This document shows, piece after piece, positions 16,868 through 24,078 of a stretch of 32,177 bases of DNA. The DNA comes from Pseudomonadota bacterium (GTDB taxonomy: Bacteria; Pseudomonadota; Gammaproteobacteria; Burkholderiales; Burkholderiaceae), in assembly GCA_021783435.1 (NCBI GenBank), contig JAJXUC010000025.1, positions 1 to 32,177 of the forward strand, in the 5' to 3' direction. Position 1 is the stretch's first letter. Each line of letters starts with the position of its first letter. The notes beneath the pieces were generated by a model. That model did no database searches. It was not told the DNA's origin and saw nothing but the letters and a program-made list of their open reading frames with translations. A program made the translations under genes and the position numbers.

Positions 16868-17770
16868 TCAGACCAGGACACGCCCGACGCCTTCCTTGCG
16901 CACGAAGCGATGGAGTTGGTCGAGCATGCGGGAATGGACGGATTCGATGGCGGCGTCGCGGCTCAGCCGTGGCTCGACGGTGGTCGACACGACCCGCAGT
17001 TGATCCGCCGTGCGCTGCAACAGCCACCGCGGCGTATGGTCTCGCAGCAGAGTCGTGACCCGCCGTCTACAAGACAGCGTTCTGGCCAGGCTGCTGCCAG
17101 TCGGCGCATGCTGCTGGGCGATCTCCAACAGAGAACTTCTGGGCAGGCGCGCCCAGTCGATCTCCATGCCCAGCGCGGAAGCCCAATCGTGCCATTTCAT
17201 GCGATGGGCACGCGACGGCCGGGCCGCAATCCACGGCACGCGCAAGGCATCAGCAATGATGGCGCCATGCATGGCCTCGGTGATCACGTAGTCGGAACTG
17301 GCGATCTCGGACAGGACGGCCTCGACGGGGTTTGTCGGGTCGATGAAATGCAATCCGGCCAGACGGCAGACCTCGTCCCACCGGCCGGGCCAGACACTTT
17401 CCCAATGCGGGATGAACGCCACCCGACCCTCGATACGTTGTCGCGGTATCTGGCAGGAGCGGACGTAAATCCCTGCGTCACCGATACCGAAAGCATCGTC
17501 CAGACCCAGCGCGCGCGCTGTCAATTTGCCCCGTACGAAGTAAAAGGCCCACGTGTGATCAAGTTCTGGCAAAGCCGTATAGCCGCCGTAGCCCGCCCCG
17601 AAAATGATCTTCCTGCGCGTTGCAGCAAAGCCCCGCACGATGTTGGAGCCGATGCCGACGAACAGATCCCCGGCGCCGTCGAAGACCTCACCCAGCAGCC
17701 GCGGCCAGAGCCATGTGTTGAGCTCATCGCCGAAATTCGGGGATGCGCCGCGATAGAAAAAGATTTCCAT
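16868..17770 (-). CDS. Polysaccharide pyruvyl transferase family protein
   Basis: This protein of 300 residues has the family's N-terminal FGDELNTWLWPRLLG, the mid-region FGAGYGG and FYFVRGKLTARALG, and the hallmark TEAMHGAIIADALRVPWIA near residues 160-180. Such enzymes move pyruvate from phosphoenolpyruvate onto a sugar as a cyclic ketal, adding negative charge to the polymer. AGGGA lies about nine bases before ATG 17770, and the upstream gene ends 15 bp earlier. The C-terminal 100 residues are less family-like. Confidence 0.87.
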   Translation of the reverse strand: MEIFFYRGASPNFGDELNTWLWPRLLGEVFDGAGDLFVGIGSNIVRGFAATRRKIIFGAGYGGYTALPELDHTWAFYFVRGKLTARALGLDDAFGIGDAGIYVRSCQIPRQRIEGRVAFIPHWESVWPGRWDEVCRLAGLHFIDPTNPVEAVLSEIASSDYVITEAMHGAIIADALRVPWIAARPSRAHRMKWHDWASALGMEIDWARLPRSSLLEIAQQHAPTGSSLARTLSCRRRVTTLLRDHTPRWLLQRTADQLRVVSTTVEPRLSRDAAIESVHSRMLDQLHRFVRKEGVGRVLV

Positions 17771-17785
17771 GGCCGTTTTCCCTTT

Positions 17786-18772
17786 TCAGTTGGCACGCGA
17801 AACCGAAACCCTGGGCCGGCCCGCCCCAGGGTTGCTTGGATTTGCGCGTGCGACTGAATCGCGCGTCTGCGGCTTGCCGTCCAAGCTGGCGTTCAGCAGC
17901 CGTAGCAACTCGCACGATTCGGCGGAAAACTTGCGCGCGAACAAAAAGGGCATGCCCTGCGGAAAGTCGCTGCTGGGCGGCTGCGACGGGTTTGCGGTCA
18001 GGAACTTCGCATGCGCCAGGTTCAGGTACTCCGGGCTTTGGCGGCGGCGGCTCCAGTCGGCATAGGTCAGGCTGCGCTGCGCCATCGCAGCGAAAGGCGA
18101 GTTGCCGAGGATGGTGTGGAAGCAAGATTCGTCCGGGACGACGGTGTTGCGGTAGAAATCGACATAGGCCGGATGTGTGTCCATGAAGTCGAGGACGTAT
18201 GCGACCGCAGGGCGGGTCAAGGCCCACCATTGCGATCCGCCATAGGGTTTCAGCCTGCCGAGGACGGGCCCGAAATCCCGCTGCCTGGGAAGCAGACCCA
18301 CCCCTTGGGCGGTGCGCTTCAAACGGTTGATCACACGGGAAGCGGTTTTTCGCGGCTGATAGGTCACCAGCCTCGACAGCGGCTTGGACCCATCCGCCGA
18401 CGGCATGGGCGTCAGGTTGATGAATTCCATGTCCGCGTGGGCCTGGAAAAACTGGTGGATGAACGCATTGCTGCGTACCGGATAGTCCGACCCGCTGAGC
18501 AAGACGAAGCGCGCATGCGCCAGGCCCGGCTGCGAAAGCGCCGCGCGCATCAGCGACACAATGGCTTCGACCTGGGAGTAATCGCCCCAGAACACACGGG
18601 CGCGCTCCTGCAGCACGTGAACACATGGAGTGGCTGGAAGGTTGAAGTCAGCGAGTCGGGACTTCCTGTCGATATGGATGTAGAAATGGCTGTCTGGCGT
18701 GGACAGGCGTGCGATCAGCTCGCGCAAATGGGCGGGCTGATCGTGGGCCAGGATGAGGTAGGCGATGTCCAT
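17786..18772 (-). CDS. GT14-type (core-2/I-branching) glycosyltransferase
   Basis: This protein of 328 residues shows the blocks of bacterial beta-1,6-N-acetylglucosaminyltransferase-like enzymes: AYLILAHDQPAHLRELI (4-20), FYIHIDRKS, VFWGDYSQVEA, FVLLSGSDYPVRS, YGGSQWWALTR and VVPDESCFHTIL. The last 40 residues are low complexity and rich in Arg, Ser and Asn, unlike the family core. GGAG lies seven bases before ATG 18772. In this locus it probably adds a side branch, perhaps GlcNAc or xylose, though bacterial members are poorly characterised. Confidence 0.87.
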   Translation of the reverse strand: MDIAYLILAHDQPAHLRELIARLSTPDSHFYIHIDRKSRLADFNLPATPCVHVLQERARVFWGDYSQVEAIVSLMRAALSQPGLAHARFVLLSGSDYPVRSNAFIHQFFQAHADMEFINLTPMPSADGSKPLSRLVTYQPRKTASRVINRLKRTAQGVGLLPRQRDFGPVLGRLKPYGGSQWWALTRPAVAYVLDFMDTHPAYVDFYRNTVVPDESCFHTILGNSPFAAMAQRSLTYADWSRRRQSPEYLNLAHAKFLTANPSQPPSSDFPQGMPFLFARKFSAESCELLRLLNASLDGKPQTRDSVARANPSNPGAGRPRVSVSRAN

Positions 18773-18790
18773 GCGTGTCTCCAGGTTGCG

Positions 18791-19864
18791 TCAGACCGCG
18801 GTCGGCGCCGGAATCCGTTGCGCCTGCGGACCTTTGCGGCCGAGAAGGTGGAGCTTGATGGTGGTTTCCTCGTTCATCATCGGACAGTGAAGATTGCGAA
18901 ACAGGGCATAGCGGGCGAGCATGACCGGGCGGCTGCGGTTGGCCAGGATCTGGCGGTAGCGCAATTCGCGCTGGACCTGCGCCGGGTGTGCGTCCATGCG
19001 CTGCAAGGCGGTACGCACGGCTTCGAATTCCGCTGAGAAATCGGTTTGCGCGCCCAGATCGAACAAGATGCCGCCGTGGTTGCAGAAGGGCGTTGGATCG
19101 AAGCGGGCGGTGCCGGCCATGCCGCGCAGACGCTCGGCCAGATGCAGCGAGACGGTCTGCGAGGCGGCCATTTGCGCCGCGAATTTCTGGCGCCCCACGC
19201 CGCCAGGATGAACGCGATAGTGGATGAGTTGTTGCGGCAGATTGGCCACCAGGCCGAGGAGGGCGAGTTGACCGAACAGGAAATAGTCTTCCACCAGATT
19301 CCCGAACTCGGGCGCGGGGCGTGCCGGTTGTCCGGCGCCAAATTCCACGCCATAGCGCGCGCCCAGCGCCTGCAGCCGGTCCAGCCGCATGGCCACAGTG
19401 GGATGCGCCACCGGGTTGCAGAACAGCATGGCGGCGGCGATGCGGCCGGGTTCCGTGGGCAAGGGATGCTGGCGCAGCGTCCTGCCCCGGTCGTCGAAGT
19501 TGATGAGCTGCCCGCCGATGGCCACCATATCGGGATGCGCCGCGAAGCCCGCCTGGGTGTGGCGCAGGCGCTCGGGAAGGGCGATGTCGTCGGCGTCGTG
19601 GCGCACCACGTATTTCGCATCGCACAGATCGAGGCCGGCATTGAGCAGGCCGGACAGGCCACGGGCGTCAGGCAGGCTGTGGATGCGGATGCGCGCGTCC
19701 TCAAGCGCATGGGCCTGGGCGATGCCCAGGGTGCGGTCGGTCGAGCCATGGTCAAGCACCAGCAGGCGCCAGTCCTTGAAGGTCTGGGCACGGATGCTGG
19801 TCAGGGCTTCGGCCAGATAGGCCGCGCCGTTCTTGACCGGCAGCAGGATGTCGAAGTAGGCCAT
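18791..19864 (-). CDS. Family 2 glycosyltransferase
   Basis: This GT-A enzyme of 357 residues has FDILLPVKNGAAYLAEAL (4-21), LLVLDHGSTDRT, GLSGLLNAGLD, YVVRHDADDIALPERL with the metal-binding DADD near residue 95, and NPVAHPTVAMR. As the first glycosyltransferase gene after the priming enzyme, it may add the second sugar of the repeat; this is inference from gene order. ATG 19862-19864 is 13 bp after the upstream stop, with no clear ribosome binding site. Confidence 0.9.
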   Translation of the reverse strand: MAYFDILLPVKNGAAYLAEALTSIRAQTFKDWRLLVLDHGSTDRTLGIAQAHALEDARIRIHSLPDARGLSGLLNAGLDLCDAKYVVRHDADDIALPERLRHTQAGFAAHPDMVAIGGQLINFDDRGRTLRQHPLPTEPGRIAAAMLFCNPVAHPTVAMRLDRLQALGARYGVEFGAGQPARPAPEFGNLVEDYFLFGQLALLGLVANLPQQLIHYRVHPGGVGRQKFAAQMAASQTVSLHLAERLRGMAGTARFDPTPFCNHGGILFDLGAQTDFSAEFEAVRTALQRMDAHPAQVQRELRYRQILANRSRPVMLARYALFRNLHCPMMNEETTIKLHLLGRKGPQAQRIPAPTAV

Positions 19865-19877
19865 GGAGGATGCGGGA

Positions 19878-21272
19878 TCAGTACGCGTTCTGGCTGCGGA
19901 AACCCTTGAAAATGGTTGCGACGATGATGCGCATATCCATGACCAGCGACCAGTTGCGGATGTACTGCATGTCGTACTCCACCCGTTTTTGCATTTTTTC
20001 CACGCAGTCGGTCTCGCCGCGCCAGCCGTTGATCTGCGCCCAACCGGTGATGCCGGGCTTGACCTTGTGACGCAGCATGTAACCGTGAATCAGCGCCCGG
20101 TACTGCTCGTTGTGCGCCACCGCGTGCGGGCGCGGCCCGACGATGGACATATGGCCTTGCAGCACATTGAAGAACTGCGGCAGTTCATCCAGAGAAGTGC
20201 GGCGCAGGAAGGCGCCGACCGGGGTGATGCGGGAATCGCCGCGAGTGGCCTGCACGACCGTGTCGCCATCTTCGGTGACCGTCATGCTGCGGAATTTCCA
20301 GACCTCGACGATCTGGCCGTTGAGGCCGTAGCGGCGCTGCTTGAAGATCACCGGCCCTGGCGAGGTGAGGCGCACCGCGGCGGCGATGGCCAGCATCAGA
20401 GGACTGATGAGCAGGAGGATGAGACTGGAGATGGCCACGTCCTCGATGCGCTTGAGCAGGCCGTTGACGCCGAAGAACGGGGTGTCGTACACGCTGATGA
20501 TGGGATGCCCCGCGACCTCGCACCAATTCACCTGGTTGCGTTCGAAAATGTAGGCGTCCGGCACGATGAACACGGAAGCCGTGGAGTCGGCAAGATCGCG
20601 CACCAGGCTGTCAATGCGCTGCTCTGCGTAGGTCGGCAGGGTGATGAAGACGAAGTCCACGCGGCCGGCTTTGGCGTCACGCACCAGGCGGTCGAAATTG
20701 CCGATCAGCGAGAGGTCGCGCAAGTTCAGCCGCTTGGCGGTGCGGTCGTCATACACCCCGGCGATGCGCAGACCCGACCACATCCGATTGCTCAACTGGC
20801 GTGCGATGCGGTCTGCCGTGCGGTTGGCACCAACGAACGCCAGGATGCGCACGCCCACGCCCTGGCGGGCATTGCGCTCGACGTGATGACGCAGATACGC
20901 ACGCTGCCCCACCATCAACGCGGGCACCATCAGGGCCCACAACCCTAGAGAAAGCCGCGAGTAATCAGTCGTGACGTGCAGCGCAAATCCGGTGGCCAGC
21001 AGCGCGATCAGAACGGCGCACCAGACGATCATGATCTGCCGCGCCTCCTCGCGCAACGGCAGCAGCTTCCAAGAGTCGTAAAGCCCCCAGAACCGGGCGC
21101 AAATCTGAAAAAACAGGAGCGCGGTGGTGATCAGCATATAGATGTGATCACCCGGCACACCCTTGTTGAGCAAGACGCTTGCCATCAGCGCGCCGACGAT
21201 GGAGATGGCATCCATCATGCGGAGAAACAGCTCCGCATTGTCGTAGGACGACTGCACAGCTCCTCGCATCAT
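19878..21272 (-). CDS. epsB: EpsB-type undecaprenyl-phosphate sugar phosphotransferase (priming enzyme)
   Basis: This membrane protein of 464 residues starts polymer synthesis by loading a sugar phosphate, probably glucose 1-phosphate, onto undecaprenyl phosphate. It has about four N-terminal membrane helices, a nucleotide-binding-like middle domain (ILAFVGANRTADRIA), another helix and the C-terminal PglC/WcaJ-type catalytic domain with KQRRYGLNG, VWKFRSMTV, LDELPQFFNVLQGHMSIVGP and KPGITGWAQINGWRGE. ATG 21272 is chosen over an upstream frame (to 21317) because AGGAGG sits eight bases before it. It is the first gene of the long EPS operon, preceded by 494 bp without a gene. Confidence 0.94.
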   Translation of the reverse strand: MMRGAVQSSYDNAELFLRMMDAISIVGALMASVLLNKGVPGDHIYMLITTALLFFQICARFWGLYDSWKLLPLREEARQIMIVWCAVLIALLATGFALHVTTDYSRLSLGLWALMVPALMVGQRAYLRHHVERNARQGVGVRILAFVGANRTADRIARQLSNRMWSGLRIAGVYDDRTAKRLNLRDLSLIGNFDRLVRDAKAGRVDFVFITLPTYAEQRIDSLVRDLADSTASVFIVPDAYIFERNQVNWCEVAGHPIISVYDTPFFGVNGLLKRIEDVAISSLILLLISPLMLAIAAAVRLTSPGPVIFKQRRYGLNGQIVEVWKFRSMTVTEDGDTVVQATRGDSRITPVGAFLRRTSLDELPQFFNVLQGHMSIVGPRPHAVAHNEQYRALIHGYMLRHKVKPGITGWAQINGWRGETDCVEKMQKRVEYDMQYIRNWSLVMDMRIIVATIFKGFRSQNAY

Positions 21273-21766
21273 GACATAGACCTCCTGGGACTCGGCATTG
21301 ACCCTTGCTGCGCGCAATCTGCGCCCTACTGCGGTCTCGCGTCGTTACCGCGAGACGTGCAGATCTCGTGCAAAAGGGCTATGCCCGAACGGATTGCTAA
21401 ACGCTGGTCGCGCGCTGCGACCGCGGCCTGTCATATCGCTCGATAAGCAAGTCATGGGCCAAGACGCAACGGGCAGGCCAACGACCCGATATCGATCGCA
21501 AAACACCGGCCTGGCGGCCGACTGCGGCGGAATACGCAGTACCCCTTGCCGCAGCCCCTCGCAACAAACGGATGTTGCGCCGCACAAAATCCGTGCGAAC
21601 CGCACCAAGTCCGTTACGTGAACACGCCAAACCGGACGCCGAAATCATCTGAAACCTCACAGCGCAAGAGCCAACACTCGCGACCCGATTCTTGCGTTGC
21701 ATCTCCCGCCCACCCCAGGCACCGATCGCCAATCGAAACTGCAGCTTCATACGCATGCCCGTGCCT
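21273..21766. other. Intergenic leader upstream of the EPS operon
   Basis: I see no convincing gene in these 494 bp. There is an 8-bp perfect inverted repeat, GTCTCGCG/CGCGAGAC, at 21334-21341 and 21349-21356 with a 7-base loop. On the EPS-coding strand a small GGGC-ATA-GCCC hairpin followed by TTTT lies at 21372-21386, and a CGCAC/GTGCG hairpin lies at 21581-21597. A long untranslated leader with attenuation or an operator is possible. I could not identify sigma-70 or sigma-54 promoter boxes with confidence. Confidence 0.4.
21281..21286 (-). promoter_or_regulatory. Strong ribosome binding site of epsB
   Basis: AGGAGG on the minus strand lies eight bases before ATG 21272. It fixes the start of epsB and is much stronger than the sites of most downstream EPS genes, which rely on coupling. 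Confidence 0.8.
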
Positions 21767-22519
21767 TCATGGCCTCTCGGCAGAGCCGTAGTCCACGGCC
21801 TTGCGCAACCAGGCTGCCGCCTGCTCGTCGCCCTGGGGTACGCCCAGGCCGCTCTTGTAGAGGTCTCCGAGGGCGTACTGTGCCAAGCTGCTTCCCTGAT
21901 CAGCGGCCTTTCGGAGCCAGTGGACGGCCTGCTCGACGTCACGCGCCACGCCCCGACCATCCCGATACAGCATGGCCAAGTAATACTGGGCCGCGCTGCA
22001 TCCTTGTTCGGCGGCCTGCCGAAACCAATGGGCGGCCTGCTCGAGGTTGCGCGTCACGCCCAGTCCTTCCTGATAGAGATCGCCCAAGTGATACTGGGCC
22101 GTGCCGTGACCCTGCATGACCGCTGCCCGCAGCCATTGCAAGGCCAAGACGAAGTCCTGGGGAACGCCCAGCCCAAGCTTGTACAGAACACCCAGGGCAC
22201 ACTGGGCGCGAGCATGCCCCTGCGCCGCCGCGCGGCCATACCAGAAGGCGGCTTGCTTGTAGTCCTGCGCAAGGCCCTGTCCATGTTTGTAGAGCGATCC
22301 CAGGTGGTACTGGGCGTTGCCGTTTCCTTGCTCGGCGGCTTTGCGCAACCAGATCGCCGCCAGCGCGTAATCCTTGCTGGCCTTGTACGACAAACCCGCA
22401 GCGAGCGGATTCACATGGCTGGAAGAAACGCCGGTAGCGGGTGCGCTCGGGGGTTCGAACAGCTTCGCCCGCCGCGTGGCACGTTGGGAAGCTGTGGTTT
22501 GCGTTGGATTTCCAAACAT
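21767..22519 (-). CDS. Sel1-repeat (TPR-like) protein
   Basis: This protein of 250 residues has a Thr/Arg-rich N-terminus of about 45 residues, then about five or six Sel1 repeats of 36 residues. They read like AAIWLRKAAEQGNGNAQYHL and GSLYKHGQGLAQDYKQA, repeating with A-x-W-x-R-x-A and A-Q-Y-x-L-G-x-L-Y cores. Such solenoids bind protein partners and are common in signalling and envelope regulation. There is no signal peptide, so it is probably cytoplasmic. ATG 22519 is chosen because AGGAGG lies seven bases upstream; a longer frame to 22588 adds an unlikely leader. It lies directly upstream of the EPS operon on the same strand, with no visible terminator between them. A regulatory link is possible but unproven. 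Confidence 0.9.
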   Translation of the reverse strand: MFGNPTQTTASQRATRRAKLFEPPSAPATGVSSSHVNPLAAGLSYKASKDYALAAIWLRKAAEQGNGNAQYHLGSLYKHGQGLAQDYKQAAFWYGRAAAQGHARAQCALGVLYKLGLGVPQDFVLALQWLRAAVMQGHGTAQYHLGDLYQEGLGVTRNLEQAAHWFRQAAEQGCSAAQYYLAMLYRDGRGVARDVEQAVHWLRKAADQGSSLAQYALGDLYKSGLGVPQGDEQAAAWLRKAVDYGSAERP

Positions 22520-22526
22520 GACCAAT

Positions 22527-22532
22527 CCTCCT
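22527..22532 (-). promoter_or_regulatory. Strong ribosome binding site of the Sel1 gene
   Basis: AGGAGG on the minus strand, seven bases before ATG 22519, decides the start of the Sel1-repeat gene. Confidence 0.78.
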
Positions 22533-22822
22533 CGAAACCATGATGAGCCGGGATACACACCACAAAACAGTGAAGTCTGTAAAACCATGACCCGTTGCTA
22601 GACCATCAAGGTCTGGCGATTGGGATCAGAGCCCTAAGTGAGCCTCATGGGCGCCAAGAGCGCGCGGACAGATCCTCACAGCGGAGCGCATCGTCCTCTG
22701 AACATACCGACGATGAAAGCAGTTTGCGTGCCATGCCAGATTTAATCTTGAGAAATTAAGAGCTTAAAAATCAGCCGCGACGTCAGCGTCATGCAAAGGC
22801 AAAGAAAGTCCATCGCTGCCGC

Positions 22823-22848
22823 AAAAAAGCGTCGCTTTTATCAGACGC
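22823..22848 (-). terminator. Possible terminator of the dioxygenase gene
   Basis: Read on the minus strand, GCGTC (22848-22844) pairs with GACGC (22833-22829) across a 10-base loop and is followed by six T residues (22828-22823). It lies about 130 bp after the dioxygenase stop. The stem is short, so this is tentative. Confidence 0.35.
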
Positions 22849-22976
22849 CAAAAACTAGATGTTTACAACACCTTGTTTTAGCTCGATTTTTTTGTCTTTA
22901 GAAAGCGACGCCCTGTGCCGCCGCGAACGCAGCGCCTCAGGACAAGGCCCGCTCGTATTGCCAGTCGAAGCCACCC

Positions 22977-23765
22977 TCAGGCGCCGAATGTCCACGCATC
23001 CATGCTCAGCACGCCGTAGTGCACGCCGCCGTGCCAGTGCCGCGGCCGAGCAGCAGCCCCAGCAGCTCCCAGCGCCCAGAACAGCGGCAGCAGGTGTTCG
23101 TCTGTAGGGTGGGCGCGCTGCGCATGGGGCGCGCGGCGCCTGTAGTCAAGCAACGCTGCAATATCGCCTTGTTCGATCGACTGGCGCATCCAGTCGGTGA
23201 ACGCCACCACATAAGGCTCGGGCGGACTGTCCGTGGCGGCGCCAGGACGGAACTCATGCAGGTTGTGGGTCAGGCTGCCCGTGCCGAACAACAGAACCCC
23301 CTCGTCGGCCAGGACGCTGAGGGTCTCGCCAAGGCGAAAGGCCCCGGCGGCATCGAGCGGCCAAGGCATGGCCAAGGGCACGACAGGAACGTCGGCCTGC
23401 GCAAACAGGACGCGCAGCGGCACCCATACCCCATGATCCAGGCCGCGCTCGATGTCCAGCCCCGTCGGCCATCCCGCCTGTCGAAGGAGCGCGGCGACGC
23501 GCCTCGCAAGCGCCGGATCGCCACTGACCGGATAGCGCAGCGTACGCAACGCCGGGTCGAAGCCGCCGAAGTCGTGAAGCGTCGCGGGCTGCGGGCTTGC
23601 TCCCACCAAGGGCTCTCGCGCCATCCAATGCGGCGAGAACGCCAGGATGGCCACCGGACGCGGCAAATCAAGCCCGAGTTCCCGCAGCATGGGCACCGCA
23701 GTACCGGGTTCCAGAGGAAGCATGGGCGAACCATGCGAAACAAACAGGGTGGGCTGACGGGGCAT
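22977..23765 (-). CDS. ygiD: YgiD/DODA-type extradiol ring-cleavage dioxygenase
   Basis: This protein of 262 residues belongs to the class III extradiol (LigB-like) family, close to E. coli YgiD, a 4,5-DOPA dioxygenase. Putative metal ligands and family blocks are visible: LFVSHGSPMLPLEPG near the start, AFSPHWMAREP, LDHGVWVPLRVLF, TGSLTHNLHEF and HPTDEHLLPLFWALGAA near the end. The usual length is about 260 residues, so I start at ATG 23765 (MPRQPTLFVSHGSPM); an open frame to 23993 is not family-like. No good ribosome binding site precedes it. It is divergent from the efflux operon. The natural substrate is unknown; an aromatic catechol is likely. Confidence 0.9.
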   Translation of the reverse strand: MPRQPTLFVSHGSPMLPLEPGTAVPMLRELGLDLPRPVAILAFSPHWMAREPLVGASPQPATLHDFGGFDPALRTLRYPVSGDPALARRVAALLRQAGWPTGLDIERGLDHGVWVPLRVLFAQADVPVVPLAMPWPLDAAGAFRLGETLSVLADEGVLLFGTGSLTHNLHEFRPGAATDSPPEPYVVAFTDWMRQSIEQGDIAALLDYRRRAPHAQRAHPTDEHLLPLFWALGAAGAAARPRHWHGGVHYGVLSMDAWTFGA

Positions 23766-24078
23766 GGCCAAGACGGAGTACGCAGCGCTGATCGTGGCAA
23801 TTCTGCGCGCGAAACGCCTGCCGCGCATGGCATGGGACGGTACCGGCGGCATCAAGCGGCGCGCGCCAACCCATCGTCGAGAAACAACGACCGCCGCGCG
23901 ATGGCGCCACCCTGCGCTCGAACTCCCAGTGGTTTTTGTACACAAAACAAGGGGCCGTGCATGCCTACGGGCTTTGGGTCTTGCCCATATCATGTTTAGC
24001 CCTAAGGCCTAGAACTCCGCTTCGCGCCACCGCAGGCCAGAGTTCCCCCCGCGCATTCATGCTGCCCTTGCACTCCCC
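23766..24078. other. Divergent intergenic region between dioxygenase and efflux operon
   Basis: These 313 bp hold no convincing gene. They must contain the divergent promoters. The clearest element is the inverted repeat at 23934-23947. A TATCAT (23988-23993) resembles a -10 box for the efflux operon, but I find no matching -35 box. Confidence 0.4.
23934..23947. promoter_or_regulatory. Candidate operator palindrome
   Basis: TTTTGT and ACAAAA form an inverted repeat around AC, AT-rich within GC-rich surroundings, about 130 bp before the efflux operon and 170 bp before the dioxygenase gene. This could be a repressor site for either. No regulator gene lies within the window. Confidence 0.35.

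Larger units (their letters stand above)
22520..22976. other. Intergenic region with an AT-rich patch
   Basis: No gene is visible in these 457 bp. The stretch at about 22741-22905 is far richer in A and T than its surroundings, with several A- and T-runs. It should hold the promoter of the Sel1 gene and the 3' end of the dioxygenase transcript. I cannot assign promoter boxes with confidence. Confidence 0.4.

Noticed and set aside
14415..17857. Long + strand open frames (510 and 637 codons) opposite Wzx, GT2 and pyruvyl transferase
   Set aside because: Composition is typical of antisense shadow frames, and the real genes on the other strand have strong motifs.
21318..21700. A sigma-54 promoter for the EPS operon
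   Set aside because: I looked for the GG/GC pair at -24/-12 spacing in the EPS direction and found no acceptable match.
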